Of a DNA stretch of 64,000 nucleotides, positions 8,134 through 18,471 are shown piece after piece (within the stretch, counting starts at the first letter, position 1; each line of letters opens with the position of its first letter). The position numbers and the translations under genes were made by a program. The stretch lies in NCBI RefSeq assembly GCF_900111555.1, contig NZ_FOHZ01000012.1:1-64000 (forward strand), given 5' to 3'. The DNA is from Marinobacter segnicrescens. GTDB taxonomy: Bacteria > Pseudomonadota > Gammaproteobacteria > Pseudomonadales > Oleiphilaceae. The notes beneath the pieces were generated by a model that saw only the letters and a list, made by a program, of their open reading frames with translations, had not been told where the DNA came from and searched no databases.

Positions 8134-9501
8134 TCAGCTATTGCTCATCATCCCGGCCATCGCAGTCACCACATCCTTCGACGCCACCAGGTCATCAAAC
8201 TCTCGCCCGACCTTCTCCGGGTCTAGGCCCAGCTCGGTATAGAGCGCTTCGGGAATCGGAGTCCTTGCGCCGATTTCCAACCCCCGTTCATTGAGCAGCT
8301 GGCGTCCCAGCCACAACAGGCGCGGGTAGCTGTCATGCGGGCCCTGATAGTCGAGGCTTTTCTGGTATCTCAGCGCCACGACCACCTCATCGGGCATGCC
8401 CCAGTTAGTCATCAGCTCAGCGGCCAGTTGCTCCCGGGTTACCCCCAGCAGGTGCTGCTCGACCACCGAAGTGTCAATGTGCTCATTGACCTCCCAGTTG
8501 CGGCAGGCCAGCCGGAAGTGCGGTGGAAAGACCTGCGCCAGTACCAGGTAACCGAAGTTGTGAAGCAGGCCAGCCAGGTAGGCTAACCCGAAAACCGGGC
8601 GTTGGCCGCGGGGCATCATCGACGCCAATATGCCTGCCGCCTGGGCCTGCCATATGGCCTGCTGCCAATAGCCAACAAACCCTCTTGGCTGGTCGTCAGG
8701 CTGTTTCAGCGCGCGTCCCAGGGACAGCCCCATGGCCAGGTTCATCACCAGGTCGAAACCAAGGATGCGGGAAACCGCATCGTGGACGGAACGAACCTGG
8801 CCTGCTGCGGCATAGAAGGACGATGAGGCCCAGCTGACCACCTGGGCCGCAAGGCTCGGGTCGCTTTCGACGATATCCACCAGGTCACCCATATTGGCAT
8901 TGGGGTTAACCCGCAAATGGATGATCCGCTGCGCGGTTTCTGGCAGGGGAGGTAACTCCAGGGTATCTTCCAGCCTCTGGCGGATTCGTAGCCCGGTAAA
9001 ACGCTGTATCGCCGAGAAAACCTGTTCCTGGTCCCTTTCAGGCGTCCGTGGTACAGCATCTATCTCTGCCAGGGGAACACAGAACGAACGCTCTTCCGGT
9101 TGACCAGCCAGCGTCCGGAACTCTGCCTGGTCAAGGGTTAGGCGGGCATCCCGCCCCACTGGTTCGATCACCAGGCGCCCGGCGCCGGCAACACGGCTGT
9201 CTATCAGGGTTGGCCAGCCGGTCAGCCCTGGCAAGGCAGGCAGCCCCTCCAACCCGGTCGGACGCAGCAGACGTGTGTAATCGGCACGGGAGACCAGCCG
9301 GAGCTCACGCCCCAATTGCTTGTTCAGACCCACCAGGTCCAGCAGGTCGTCATGGCAGCAGATCACCTGCAGCTGGCCCTGGTTGTCCCCCAGTAACACC
9401 ATTCGTAACCGAACACCCGGTGCTGGCGCACCCGAGGCCTCGGCTTCAGTCACGATGGCGGCCTCGTTCAGAAGCTTCCGGACAGCACCGGACATCTCCA
9501 T
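8134..9501 (-). CDS. YbaK/ProX-like plus HDOD domain signalling protein
   Basis: This 455-residue protein has two parts. Residues about 1-150 resemble the YbaK/aminoacyl-tRNA deacylase fold (DDLLDLVGLNKQLGRELRLV, then a GLTGWPTLIDS block). Residues about 180-400 are an HDOD domain, a degenerate HD phosphohydrolase used as a signalling scaffold, with ELPPLPETAQRII and ESDPSLAAQVV. The HD signature is decayed (LLHNFGYL), as is normal for HDOD. ATG 9501 was chosen because CAGGAG lies 6 bases upstream; a TTG start 17 codons earlier is less likely. It is monocistronic. Its pathway is unknown; regulation of motility or stress responses is typical of the family. Confidence 0.8.
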   Translation of the reverse strand: MEMSGAVRKLLNEAAIVTEAEASGAPAPGVRLRMVLLGDNQGQLQVICCHDDLLDLVGLNKQLGRELRLVSRADYTRLLRPTGLEGLPALPGLTGWPTLIDSRVAGAGRLVIEPVGRDARLTLDQAEFRTLAGQPEERSFCVPLAEIDAVPRTPERDQEQVFSAIQRFTGLRIRQRLEDTLELPPLPETAQRIIHLRVNPNANMGDLVDIVESDPSLAAQVVSWASSSFYAAAGQVRSVHDAVSRILGFDLVMNLAMGLSLGRALKQPDDQPRGFVGYWQQAIWQAQAAGILASMMPRGQRPVFGLAYLAGLLHNFGYLVLAQVFPPHFRLACRNWEVNEHIDTSVVEQHLLGVTREQLAAELMTNWGMPDEVVVALRYQKSLDYQGPHDSYPRLLWLGRQLLNERGLEIGARTPIPEALYTELGLDPEKVGREFDDLVASKDVVTAMAGMMSNS

Positions 9502-9612
9502 TTTGTTCTCCTGTAAAAAATCGTTGTGGACCTGCTTTTCAGTGTGGCTCAAAGTGAGCCGGAAAGCAGACCGGTTTGGTCAATTCAGTAACGATTCTGT
9601 ACCGCCGTAGAT

Positions 9613-11688
9613 TCAGACGTCACCATAACGAACCCGCTCGCCCAGCCAGCGGCGCACCAACGCCTCGGTGGCACGGGTATCTTTCATAACAGACGGCGCC
9701 ATAGTGCGGACACTCTCGATCCAGTCACGGTCGCGTTCAAAGTCTGCCAGCCGAAACTGCATCATGCCGGTCTGGCGGGTACCCAGTACTTCTCCGGGGC
9801 CACGTATTTCCAGGTCCTTTTCCGCGATCACAAACCCGTCCTGGCTGTCCCGCAGGGCCTGTAATCGGGCCCGACCGTTCTGCGACAGGGGCGCCTGATA
9901 CATGAGCACGCAGAAACTGGCCTGCTCACCACGCCCTACCCGGCCACGCAACTGGTGCAACTGTGCCAGCCCCAGACGCTCAGGATTCTCCACAATGATC
10001 AGTGATGCATTGGGCACGTCGACACCCACTTCGATGACGGTCGTAGCCACCAGCAGGTCCAGCTCACCTTCCTTGAAGCGGTCCATGACGGCCGCCTTGT
10101 CGGCTGCCTTCAGGCGACCATGCACCAGCCCCACCCTCAGCTCCGGCAATCGCTCCTGCAGGCTTTCGGCGGTCACTTCCGCTGCCTGGCACTGCAGGGC
10201 CTCAGACTCCTCGATCAGGGTACAGACCCAGTAGGCCTGACGGCCAGACTGACAGGCCTTGCGAACCCGCTCTATCACTTCGTCCCGACGGCTATCCTGG
10301 ATCACTATGGTTTCAATGGGTTTGCGTCCCGGCGGCAATTCATCGATTACGGAGGTGTCCAGGTCCGCATAGGCACTCATGGCCAGCGTGCGGGGAATGG
10401 GGGTTGCAGTCATGATCAGCTGATGGGGAGCCCGTTGCCCCTCTGCTCCCTTGTCCCTCAGCGCCAGGCGCTGGTGGACCCCGAACCGGTGCTGTTCATC
10501 GATAATCACAAGGCCCAGGCGTTCAAACAATACATCACCCTGGAACAGCGCATGGGTACCGATAATCAGCCTGGCTTTCCCTTCCGCCAGTCGACCCAGG
10601 GCTTCCGTACGGGCCTTGCCCTTGACCTTGCCGGATAACCAGACCATTTCCAGCCCCAGTGGCTCCAGCCATTGACGGAAATTCTGGTAGTGCTGCTCGG
10701 CCAGGATCTCGGTGGGCGCCATCAGGGCTACCTGGGCGCCCGCACCGATGGCCTGCAGGGCCGCCAGCGCAGCAACCACGGTCTTGCCGGAACCCACGTC
10801 CCCCTGAACCAGGCGAAGCATGGGTAACGGTTGGCTCAGATCCTGGCGGATATCCGCAACCACCCGGGCCTGTGCCGGTGTCAGGCTGAACGGCAGCTGG
10901 TCAAGAAAACGCTCCGTCAGGTCGCCTCCAGGAAGCAATGGCAGCGCCTGCCGTTGCTGAATCTGTTGACGGACCAGCAACAGACTCAACTGATGGGCCA
11001 GCAACTCTTCCATCACCAGCCGTTGCTGCGCCGGGTGACGACCCTCCATCAGCAGGTGGACGGGGGCATCCGCCGGTGGTGCGTGGACAAGCGCCACCGC
11101 CGACGTGATATCCGGCAACTGATAGTCGGCCAATAATGACGGTGGCAGCCAATCCGGTATGGGGTAACGTTTCAGGTAGCCCAGGGCCTGTCGGCACAGG
11201 CTGCGAACCCTGGGCTGCTGGATGCCTTCCGTCAGGGGATAGACCGGTGTCAGCGTGGCCTCCCCGGGCGGGGGCATTGCCGGCGGATTAACCTGGTACT
11301 CAGGATGGTAGAACTCGAACCCGGCCCGGCCAGGGCGCACCTCGCCATAACACCGCACCCGCACGCCTTCGGTCAGCTGGTTCTTCTGGGCTGCGGAAAA
11401 ATGGAAAAAGCGCATGACCAGGAAACCGCTGTCGTCCCTGAGCGTCACCTGCAGGCTGCGCCTGCGGCCCATGACCATATCCGCCCGCATGACCGTACCT
11501 TCCACCACCCCGGTGTCCCCCAGTCGCAAACTGCCCATGGGGATTACACGGGTACGGTCCTCATAGCGGTGCGGCAAATGAAACAGCAGGTCCTGCAGGG
11601 AAGTAATGCCCAGCCTTGCCAGGGTGCCGGCGAGCGCATTACCGACCCCCTTGAGGGTGGTGACGGGCAAGTCTTCCAGTGACGCCAT
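9613..11688 (-). CDS. recG: ATP-dependent DNA helicase RecG
   Basis: This 691-residue protein is the branch-migrating helicase that remodels stalled forks and Holliday junctions. Visible parts are the N-terminal wedge (LKGVGNALAGTLARLGI, then the HLPHRYEDRT block), Walker A GDVGSGKT, the DEQH box, TATPIPRTLAM and the QLRGRVGRG motif, ending with the family C-terminus. The length is normal. ATG 11688 was chosen by homology with the MASLEDLPVTTLKGVG start; the ribosome binding site is weak. It begins 10 bases after the oxyR stop, an oxyR-recG pairing also known in Pseudomonas, so it is probably transcribed with oxyR. Confidence 0.97.
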   Translation of the reverse strand: MASLEDLPVTTLKGVGNALAGTLARLGITSLQDLLFHLPHRYEDRTRVIPMGSLRLGDTGVVEGTVMRADMVMGRRRSLQVTLRDDSGFLVMRFFHFSAAQKNQLTEGVRVRCYGEVRPGRAGFEFYHPEYQVNPPAMPPPGEATLTPVYPLTEGIQQPRVRSLCRQALGYLKRYPIPDWLPPSLLADYQLPDITSAVALVHAPPADAPVHLLMEGRHPAQQRLVMEELLAHQLSLLLVRQQIQQRQALPLLPGGDLTERFLDQLPFSLTPAQARVVADIRQDLSQPLPMLRLVQGDVGSGKTVVAALAALQAIGAGAQVALMAPTEILAEQHYQNFRQWLEPLGLEMVWLSGKVKGKARTEALGRLAEGKARLIIGTHALFQGDVLFERLGLVIIDEQHRFGVHQRLALRDKGAEGQRAPHQLIMTATPIPRTLAMSAYADLDTSVIDELPPGRKPIETIVIQDSRRDEVIERVRKACQSGRQAYWVCTLIEESEALQCQAAEVTAESLQERLPELRVGLVHGRLKAADKAAVMDRFKEGELDLLVATTVIEVGVDVPNASLIIVENPERLGLAQLHQLRGRVGRGEQASFCVLMYQAPLSQNGRARLQALRDSQDGFVIAEKDLEIRGPGEVLGTRQTGMMQFRLADFERDRDWIESVRTMAPSVMKDTRATEALVRRWLGERVRYGDV

Positions 11689-11698
11689 CGGTCGACCG

Positions 11699-12655
11699 TC
11701 AGCCGCCGGCGGCCAGGGCCGGCTTTTGCTTCTCCGCTTTCTCGATAACGCGGCACTGGCTGGCAGCCAATGACAACACATCAATGGCTTTCGGGCGCGG
11801 GAAAGTTACCCGCCATGCCAGGGCAACGGTGCGGAAAGGTACCGGGGGCGCGAATGGCCGGACAGCGAGGATGTCCTCATCGTAGGGCATGGACGTCGCC
11901 GCCGACAGCGGCAACACGGTAATACCCAGGCCCGAGGCGACCATATGCCGAATGGTCTCCAGGGAACTGCCTTCAGTGACCAGGGTCGGGCCCGTGGCCT
12001 GTCGCTCGGTAACGGTTTCCACCAGCGGCGGACAGGATTCCAGCACCTGGTCGCGGAAACAGTGCCCCGGCCCGAGCAGCAGCAACTGCTCACCAGCGAG
12101 CTGCTCGGCGGTCAGTGCCGATTCCCTGGCCAGCGGATGACCACCCGGCAGCAGGATAACGAACGGCTCGTCATACAGGGGCAAGGTCACGACCTCCGGC
12201 TCTTCGAACGGCAGCGCAATGATGATGGCGTCCAGCTCGGACTGGCGAAGCTTCTGGCGCAGATTACCGGTATAGTTCTCTTCAATGTACAGCGGCATGT
12301 CCGGCGCGGCCCTGCGCAGCTCGGGCAGCAGGTGTGGGAACAGGTACGGACCGATAGTGTAGATAGCGCCGACGCGCAACGGCGAGTTGAGCTGGTTCTT
12401 GCCGTCCTGGGCCATGTCACGGATGACGCCGACCTGGTCCAGCACCCGCTGAGCCTGCTCGATAATACGCTGGCCGGTCTCGGTAACACGGATGCTGCTT
12501 TTGCTGCGTTCAAAGAGGGGAACACCCAGCTCCTCTTCGAGCTTCTTGACCGCAACACTGAGGGTCGGCTGGCTGACATGACAGCGCTCGGCGGCCCGCC
12601 CGAAATGCTTTTCCCTGGCAAGTGTGACGATGTAACGTAGTTCGGTCAGGGTCAT
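11699..12655 (-). CDS. oxyR: Peroxide-sensing LysR-type regulator OxyR
   Basis: This 318-residue protein activates antioxidant genes when peroxide oxidises its paired cysteines. It has an N-terminal helix-turn-helix (HFGRAAERCHVSQPTLSVAVKKLE), a LysR linker and a regulatory domain with the diagnostic GPGHCFRDQVLESC motif; Cys199 and Cys208 fall at the same numbers as in E. coli OxyR. ATG 12655 has GGAG 6 bases upstream. It is divergent from the epimerase-like gene across about 50 bases, a space small enough for one OxyR site to affect both. Co-transcribed with recG. Confidence 0.96.
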   Translation of the reverse strand: MTLTELRYIVTLAREKHFGRAAERCHVSQPTLSVAVKKLEEELGVPLFERSKSSIRVTETGQRIIEQAQRVLDQVGVIRDMAQDGKNQLNSPLRVGAIYTIGPYLFPHLLPELRRAAPDMPLYIEENYTGNLRQKLRQSELDAIIIALPFEEPEVVTLPLYDEPFVILLPGGHPLARESALTAEQLAGEQLLLLGPGHCFRDQVLESCPPLVETVTERQATGPTLVTEGSSLETIRHMVASGLGITVLPLSAATSMPYDEDILAVRPFAPPVPFRTVALAWRVTFPRPKAIDVLSLAASQCRVIEKAEKQKPALAAGG

Positions 12656-12707
12656 GACAGGCTCCAATTGCTCTTTATGAGCTCAAGCATAAGGATTGAA
12701 ATTGACT

Positions 12708-13592
12708 ATGGCAATCTCTGCAGACCAGTCCCGCCCCCATGTCCTGGTTGCCGGCTGTGGTTCACTTGGAGGCACTATTGCGAGTGCCCTGACCGCTACG
12801 TCCGAGGTATGGGGAATTCGCCGTACCGCCAGCGCCATACCCAAGGGCGTTCACCCGGCGCCAGCAGACCTGATGGACAGGCCATCCCTGGCGAAGGTTG
12901 TGCCAGAAGCGCCTGATATCCTGATCTACTGCCTGACCCCGTCTACCTATGATGACGCGGGTTACAGGGCCGCCTACGTGGACGGCCTTGCCAACTTGCT
13001 GGCGGTAACGGATACCAGCAAGCTCAAGCGGCTGTTCTTTATCAGCAGTACCAGCGTGTATGGCCAGGACGATGACTCGCAGGTGGACGAGACCAGCCCG
13101 GTTGCCCCCAGGCGGTTCAGCGGTCAGCGGGTTCTGGAGGGGGAACAACTGGCGCTGGACAGTGGCGTGCCCGCCACGATCATTCGCTTCAGCGGAATTT
13201 ATGGCCCAGGCCGGGGGCGCTTCCTCGAATCAGTAATGGCGGGAGAGCTCAACCCTGATTCACCGGGCCCATACACAAACCGCATTCATGAGCAGGATGC
13301 GATGGCCGCCTGCGTGCACCTGGTGCAACGGGCACTGGAAGGAAAGAGCCTGGAAAATTGTTACCTGGCCAGCGATTGCGAGCCAGCCAGACTGGACGAC
13401 GTGGTGGCCTGGATTCGCCAGCAACTTCCGTGTCAACCACCCCGGGGCGATGGCCGCCGGGGTGGTCGCGGCGGCAGTAAACGCTGCGACAATCAGCGCC
13501 TGCTGGCAACGGGCTTCAGCTTCACCTACCCGGATTTCCGCAGCGGTTACCGACCGATGATCGAAGCGATCAGAAACGGTCGCGTCAGCTGA
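12708..13592 (+). CDS. NAD(P)-dependent epimerase/reductase-like protein (YeeZ type)
   Basis: This 294-residue short-chain dehydrogenase-fold protein has an N-terminal nucleotide-binding GCGSLGG loop, an [10 protein letters not shown] segment with a YxxxK-like region altered, and the [11 protein letters not shown] block typical of the YeeZ/extended SDR group. The substrate is unknown. ATG 12708 was preferred over TTG 12696; AAGGA lies 12 bases upstream. It is divergent from oxyR and its last 8 bases overlap the 3' end of ridA on the other strand, so there is no room for a separate terminator between them. Confidence 0.8.
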   Translation: MAISADQSRPHVLVAGCGSLGGTIASALTATSEVWGIRRTASAIPKGVHPAPADLMDRPSLAKVVPEAPDILIYCLTPSTYDDAGYRAAYVDGLANLLAVTDTSKLKRLFFISSTSVYGQDDDSQVDETSPVAPRRFSGQRVLEGEQLALDSGVPATIIRFSGIYGPGRGRFLESVMAGELNPDSPGPYTNRIHEQDAMAACVHLVQRALEGKSLENCYLASDCEPARLDDVVAWIRQQLPCQPPRGDGRRGGRGGSKRCDNQRLLATGFSFTYPDFRSGYRPMIEAIRNGRVS

Positions 13593-13971
13593 TCACCATG
13601 ACAGCGTCCATTTCCACCGGTACGCCCTTGGGCAGGCCGGCGACGCCGATGGCAGCACGGGCCGGGTACGGCTCCTGGAAATAGGTGGCCATGACTTCGT
13701 TGACAGTGGCAAAGTTGGCAAGGTCAGTCATGTAGATGTTCAGCTTGACGATGTCCTGCAGACTACCGCCAGCAGCCTCACAAACGGCTTTCAGGTTCTC
13801 GAATACGCGACGGGTCTTGTCAGCAAAATCGCCGGCGACCACTTCCATGGTTTCCGGGTCCAGCGGAATCTGACCAGACAGGTACACGGTATCGCCGGCC
13901 TTTACGGCCTGTGAATAGGTACCGATGGCTTCCGGGGCGGCATCAGTCTGGATGATGGACTTGTTGCTCAT
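13585..13971 (-). CDS. ridA: Reactive enamine/imine deaminase RidA
   Basis: This 128-residue trimeric enzyme hydrolyses 2-aminoacrylate and related enamines released by PLP enzymes. The conserved [21 protein letters not shown] region and the [20 protein letters not shown] active-site region with its essential Arg are present. ATG 13971 was chosen because upstream residues are absent in the family; AGGA lies 10 bases before it. It follows spoT by about 100 bases, the gene order known in Pseudomonas. Confidence 0.93.
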   Translation of the reverse strand: MSNKSIIQTDAAPEAIGTYSQAVKAGDTVYLSGQIPLDPETMEVVAGDFADKTRRVFENLKAVCEAAGGSLQDIVKLNIYMTDLANFATVNEVMATYFQEPYPARAAIGVAGLPKGVPVEMDAVMVIS

Positions 13972-14067
13972 GTCAGGTGAATCCTGCGTTGCGGTTAAAA
14001 GAATATGCTGCCGCCGGGGCGATGACGCTGTCAATACGCCCCGGCGGCAACCAGTGATATCAGGGGA

Positions 14068-16242
14068 TCAGTATCGGACGCGGCTGATGTGGGTAACCGC
14101 GCGGATGTTGCGAACCCGGCGCATGACCCGGGCCAGGTGCCGACGGCCGTTGACGTGGACCACCAGGCTGACAATGCTCAGACGGGCGTTCTGCTCTTCC
14201 ACATTGATCCGTTCGATGTTGCCATCGGCCATGGCGACCGCATTGGCCACTTCGGCAATGACGCCGCGCTGGCGTTCCAGCTCTACCCGTAATTCAACCG
14301 AGAATTCGTCGGTGATGTCCTTGGCCCACTTCAGGTGAGTCAGGTGCGCGCGGTCTTCGGTGCTTTCCGGCAAGCGGCTGCAGGTATCGCTGTGGATGAC
14401 CAGGCCATGCCCGGAATCCATGACCCCAACCACCGGATCTCCGGGAATCGGCTTGCAGCAGTTGGCGAAACGCACCAGCAGGCCTTCAGTGCCACGGATG
14501 GTTACCGGGCTACCCTTGCGATCACCCTCCCCGGACAACGTACCCACGTCCAGGGAACTGGTTTCGGCACCCGCCTCCCCGGCCACCAACTGGCGGGCGA
14601 TCAGGTAGGCCATACGATTGCCCAGGCCGATCTCACTCAGCAGGTCATCAAAGCTGGCCACCTGGTTATGGCTGACCACTGCGCTGACTTGCTCCTGCCC
14701 CAGCTCGGACAGCTTCTGGCCAAAGCCATGAAGGGACTTTTTCAGCAAGGTCTTGCCCAATTGCACGGACTCGGTGCGACGCTGCAACTTGAGCGCGTGC
14801 CGGATACTGCTGCGAGCCTTGCCGGTTACCACGAAGCTCAGCCAGGCGGGGTTGGGACGGGCATTGGGCGCAGTGATCACCTCTACGGTCTGACCACTTT
14901 GCAGGGGCTGACTCAGGGAGCCCAGGTTACGATTGATCCGACAGGCCACGCAGGCGTTGCCGATGTCTGTGTGGATCGCATACGCGAAGTCCACTGGCGT
15001 GGCACCGGTGGGCAGCTCCAGTATCTTGCCCTTCGGCGTAAAGACATAGATTTCGTCCGGGAACAGGTCGGTCTTGACGTGCTCGATGAACTCCAGCGAA
15101 TCGTCCGCCCGCTCGCGCATGTCCATCAGGCCCTGCACCCAGCGATCCACCCGCTGCTGGTTGGCTGAGCTGACCGGCGACTGGTCGTGCTTGTACATCC
15201 AGTGGGCGGCGATACCGTCGTTGGCAATCTGCTCCATCTCCTCGGTGCGGATCTGGATCTCGATATTCACATGCATGCCAAACAGGGTGGTGTGCAGGGA
15301 CTGGTAGCCATTGGCCTTGGGCATGGCGATATAGTCCTTGAAACGCCCCGGCAGTGGCTTGTAGAGGCTGTGCACCGCTCCCAGAATGCGGTAGCAGTCG
15401 TCTTCGGTGTCTGTAATGATCCTGAACGCATACACGTCCATGATCTCGTGGAACGACTTGTGGCGGAACTTCATCTTGTTATAGATGGAGTTCAGGTGCT
15501 TCTCACGTCCCACGATCCGCCCCGGGAGCCCGCGCTCCTGGAGTTTGTCCTGTAGCTTTCCGCGAATGTCATCAATGATTTCCCGGTGGCTGCCACGGAG
15601 CTTTGTCACCGCCTTGGAGATGTATTTCGCCCGCATCGGATAGAGTGAGGCAAACCCCAGGTCTTCCAGTTCTGTGCACACCCGATGCATACCCAGACGG
15701 TTCGCAATAGGCGCGTAGATGTCGAGTGTTTCGTTGGCAATGCGCTGGCGCTTCTCATAGGGCATGGGGCCGAGTGTGCGCATGTTGTGCAGCCGGTCCG
15801 CAAGCTTGACGATGATGACACGGATATCCCGGGCCATGGCTAAGGTCATTTTCTGGAAATTCTCGGCCTGGGCTTCCGCACGGGAACGGAACTCGATCTG
15901 GGTCAGCTTGGATACGCCGTCCACCAGGTCCGCCACGGACTCACCAAACTGCTCGCTCAGGGCATCCTTGGGAATACCGGTATCCTCGATTACGTCGTGG
16001 AGCATGGCAGCCATCAGGCTCTGATGGTCCAGCTTCATTTCCGCAAGGATGGTAGCCACCGCCAGGGGATGGGTAATATATCGCTCGCCGCTGCGCCGCA
16101 TCTGGCCCTCATGGGCCTGCTCGGCATAATAGTAGGCCCTGCGCACCTGGTTGATGCGCCCGGAATCCAGATAATCTCCGAGCGTCGCGGTCAGATCTTC
16201 GACCGTCCGTTCACGCTCTGCAACAGCAGCCTCTTGCGACAC
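14068..16242 (-). CDS. spoT: Bifunctional (p)ppGpp synthetase/hydrolase SpoT
   Basis: This 724-residue protein controls the stringent-response alarmone. Order: HD hydrolase domain at about 30-200 with His58 and the LHDVIEDTGI metal motif (His82, Asp83) intact; synthetase domain at about 230-350 with FKDYIAMPKANGYQSLH; TGS domain at about 390-450; C-terminal ACT domain at about 650-724. The intact HD motif marks SpoT rather than RelA. The start is GTG 16242 with GGAGG just upstream. It lies behind rpoZ, but a clear terminator separates the two, so part of its transcription is probably independent. Confidence 0.96.
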   Translation of the reverse strand: MSQEAAVAERERTVEDLTATLGDYLDSGRINQVRRAYYYAEQAHEGQMRRSGERYITHPLAVATILAEMKLDHQSLMAAMLHDVIEDTGIPKDALSEQFGESVADLVDGVSKLTQIEFRSRAEAQAENFQKMTLAMARDIRVIIVKLADRLHNMRTLGPMPYEKRQRIANETLDIYAPIANRLGMHRVCTELEDLGFASLYPMRAKYISKAVTKLRGSHREIIDDIRGKLQDKLQERGLPGRIVGREKHLNSIYNKMKFRHKSFHEIMDVYAFRIITDTEDDCYRILGAVHSLYKPLPGRFKDYIAMPKANGYQSLHTTLFGMHVNIEIQIRTEEMEQIANDGIAAHWMYKHDQSPVSSANQQRVDRWVQGLMDMRERADDSLEFIEHVKTDLFPDEIYVFTPKGKILELPTGATPVDFAYAIHTDIGNACVACRINRNLGSLSQPLQSGQTVEVITAPNARPNPAWLSFVVTGKARSSIRHALKLQRRTESVQLGKTLLKKSLHGFGQKLSELGQEQVSAVVSHNQVASFDDLLSEIGLGNRMAYLIARQLVAGEAGAETSSLDVGTLSGEGDRKGSPVTIRGTEGLLVRFANCCKPIPGDPVVGVMDSGHGLVIHSDTCSRLPESTEDRAHLTHLKWAKDITDEFSVELRVELERQRGVIAEVANAVAMADGNIERINVEEQNARLSIVSLVVHVNGRRHLARVMRRVRNIRAVTHISRVRY

Positions 16243-16276
16243 CGCGCCTCCGTCAGGTTATTCAGGAAGGCAGGGA

Positions 16277-16306
16277 TAAAAAAACCCGAATGCGAACATT
16301 CGGGTT
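16277..16306 (-). terminator. Terminator between rpoZ and spoT
   Basis: A perfect 10-bp stem (AACCCGAATG and CATTCGGGTT, 16283-16292 and 16297-16306) has loop TTCG on the minus strand, followed there by a run of T (complement of 16278-16284). It faces transcription coming from gmk-rpoZ and should reduce readthrough into spoT. Confidence 0.85.
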
Positions 16307-16427
16307 CTTCCTGTACCCCGCCGGGAAAGCCTGCGCAAAAATTCGCGCTCTTTTTCCACTATAAATCCATCGGGGCGAAATTCAATGATCTTTTTGACCA
16401 GCCAGTGCCTGTAATGGCATTGGGGTG

Positions 16428-16640
16428 TCAGTCTTCCTCTTCCTCACGCAACAGGTCACGGGTCACCTTACCTTCGGCGATTTCCCGCAGCGCGATCACG
16501 GTCGGCTTGTCGTTCTCTTCCGGCACCAGCGGCTCGTAGCCCTTGGTGGCAATCTGGCGGGCGCGCTTGGTCGCCAGCATAACCAGCTGGAAACGGTTGT
16601 CGACGTTTTCCAGGCAATCTTCAACGGTAACTCGTGCCAT
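16428..16640 (-). CDS. rpoZ: RNA polymerase omega subunit
   Basis: This 70-residue protein assists assembly of the RNA polymerase beta-prime subunit and supports its ppGpp response. The [20 protein letters not shown] start and the [12 protein letters not shown] block are diagnostic. It lies between gmk and spoT as in many gammaproteobacteria, 108 bases after the gmk stop. Confidence 0.97.
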   Translation of the reverse strand: MARVTVEDCLENVDNRFQLVMLATKRARQIATKGYEPLVPEENDKPTVIALREIAEGKVTRDLLREEEED

Positions 16641-16748
16641 ATCTTCCCCGACTGAGATAACGATTAGGAGGTGAATTCCAATGCCCGGGAAACCGGACCA
16701 TTCAGCAGACCGCGTAGTTTACCGCCAGGCGCTCATAATGTACACAGG

Positions 16749-17390
<642 letters not shown>

Positions 17391-17443
17391 TCACTGACTC
17401 CCGATAACTTTTTTGGCCGGGCGTGACGGCCAGAAGGCGGCAA

Positions 17444-17449
17444 ATTATA
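17444..17449 (-). promoter_or_regulatory. Possible -10 box of the gmk promoter
   Basis: TATAAT read on the minus strand, about 57 bases upstream of the gmk ATG. I do not see a good -35 hexamer at 16-18 bases, so the assignment is tentative. Confidence 0.3.
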
Positions 17450-17533
17450 CGGGGTTTGACTTATCTCCGCATCCCGGGCGCAGCGCAACTGTTAACATTC
17501 CCCAAACCATCGGACAAATAACGGAAACACCGA

Positions 17534-18415
17534 ATGAAAAAACTGCTCATCGTTATGGACCCGGAGCACAGGCACCAGGTGGCACTGACCCGGGGCATTG
17601 AACTGGCCAGGGCTACTGGGGCCAGCCTGGAAGTAGTCGCCTTTGTCCACGAATACCTCGACGCCATCTCGGATCAGCAGACCGACCAGGAGGCGGCGCG
17701 CAAAGCCACCACCGACCAGCGCCAACGGTGGCTGGAGCAGGTGCTGGCTCTCTGCGACTGCAGCGACCTCCCCATCACTCCTCAGGTCGTCTGGGCCAAG
17801 CGAATCCATGAATGGATTATCGAGCACTGCCACAAGGAAAGGGTGGACGCGGTCATCAAGACCGGAAACCGGTCAGAGACATTTCTTTATACGCCAACGG
17901 ACTGGCACCTCATCCGCGAGTGCTCCGCGCCTGTCATGCTGGTCGCTGAAAACAAGTGGAACAAGGCTCGACCAATACTGGCAGCGGTAGACCTGAGTTC
18001 AGACAAGCCGGTGAAGAAAGCGCTCAACCACCGGATCATCGCAGAGGCCCGACAGCTGGCCGATGCCATGGGCACCGAACTGCACCTTGTTCATGCCCTG
18101 CATACCTCGGTAATACTGGCCGACCTGGAGCTGGTTGATATGGATGCAAGGCTGCGTAAAAGGCAGGCCGGGTTGAAACCGCAGATTGAACACCTCTGTA
18201 ATACCTGGCACCTGCAACCCGGGCAGGTTCACATCGTTTCAGGCCCGGCCCAGAAGGTGATTCCAAGCGTTGCCAACCAGGTCAAGGCAGATATGGTGGT
18301 GATTGGCACCAGCGGAAAGACCGGACTGGCGGCCATGGTAATCGGCAATACGGCAGAAAAAGTACTGACCCACCTGAGAACCGACCTGCTGGCGATCAAA
18401 CCCTCCGAAAAATAG
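17534..18415 (+). CDS. uspE: Tandem universal stress protein, UspE type
   Basis: This 293-residue protein has two Usp domains (about 1-145 and 146-293). The second keeps the nucleotide-binding signature as IGTSGKTGLAAMVIGNTAEKV near 256-276; the first has no such glycine pattern. UspE-type proteins are cytoplasmic survival factors under starvation or redox stress. The start MKKLLIVMDP matches the family. It is monocistronic, divergent from gmk and convergent with yicC. Confidence 0.87.
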   Translation: MKKLLIVMDPEHRHQVALTRGIELARATGASLEVVAFVHEYLDAISDQQTDQEAARKATTDQRQRWLEQVLALCDCSDLPITPQVVWAKRIHEWIIEHCHKERVDAVIKTGNRSETFLYTPTDWHLIRECSAPVMLVAENKWNKARPILAAVDLSSDKPVKKALNHRIIAEARQLADAMGTELHLVHALHTSVILADLELVDMDARLRKRQAGLKPQIEHLCNTWHLQPGQVHIVSGPAQKVIPSVANQVKADMVVIGTSGKTGLAAMVIGNTAEKVLTHLRTDLLAIKPSEK

Positions 18416-18431
18416 GGCCTGGCAACGGCAT

Positions 18432-18451
18432 GGGGCAGGAAGGCCTGCCCC
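18432..18451. terminator. Hairpin between convergent uspE-like and yicC genes
   Basis: An 8-bp perfect stem (GGGGCAGG and CCTGCCCC) has loop AAGG. Neither side has a T-run, so it may be a weak bidirectional terminator or an mRNA end-stabilising hairpin. Confidence 0.4.
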
Positions 18452-18471
18452 CGACCAAGCCATGAAGCGAA

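Noticed and set aside
14335..15168. Long plus-strand ORF opposite spoT
   Set aside because: It is the mirror frame of a GC-rich conserved gene, without ribosome binding site or recognisable product. The same holds for long antisense frames over speE, metX, cls and the patatin gene.
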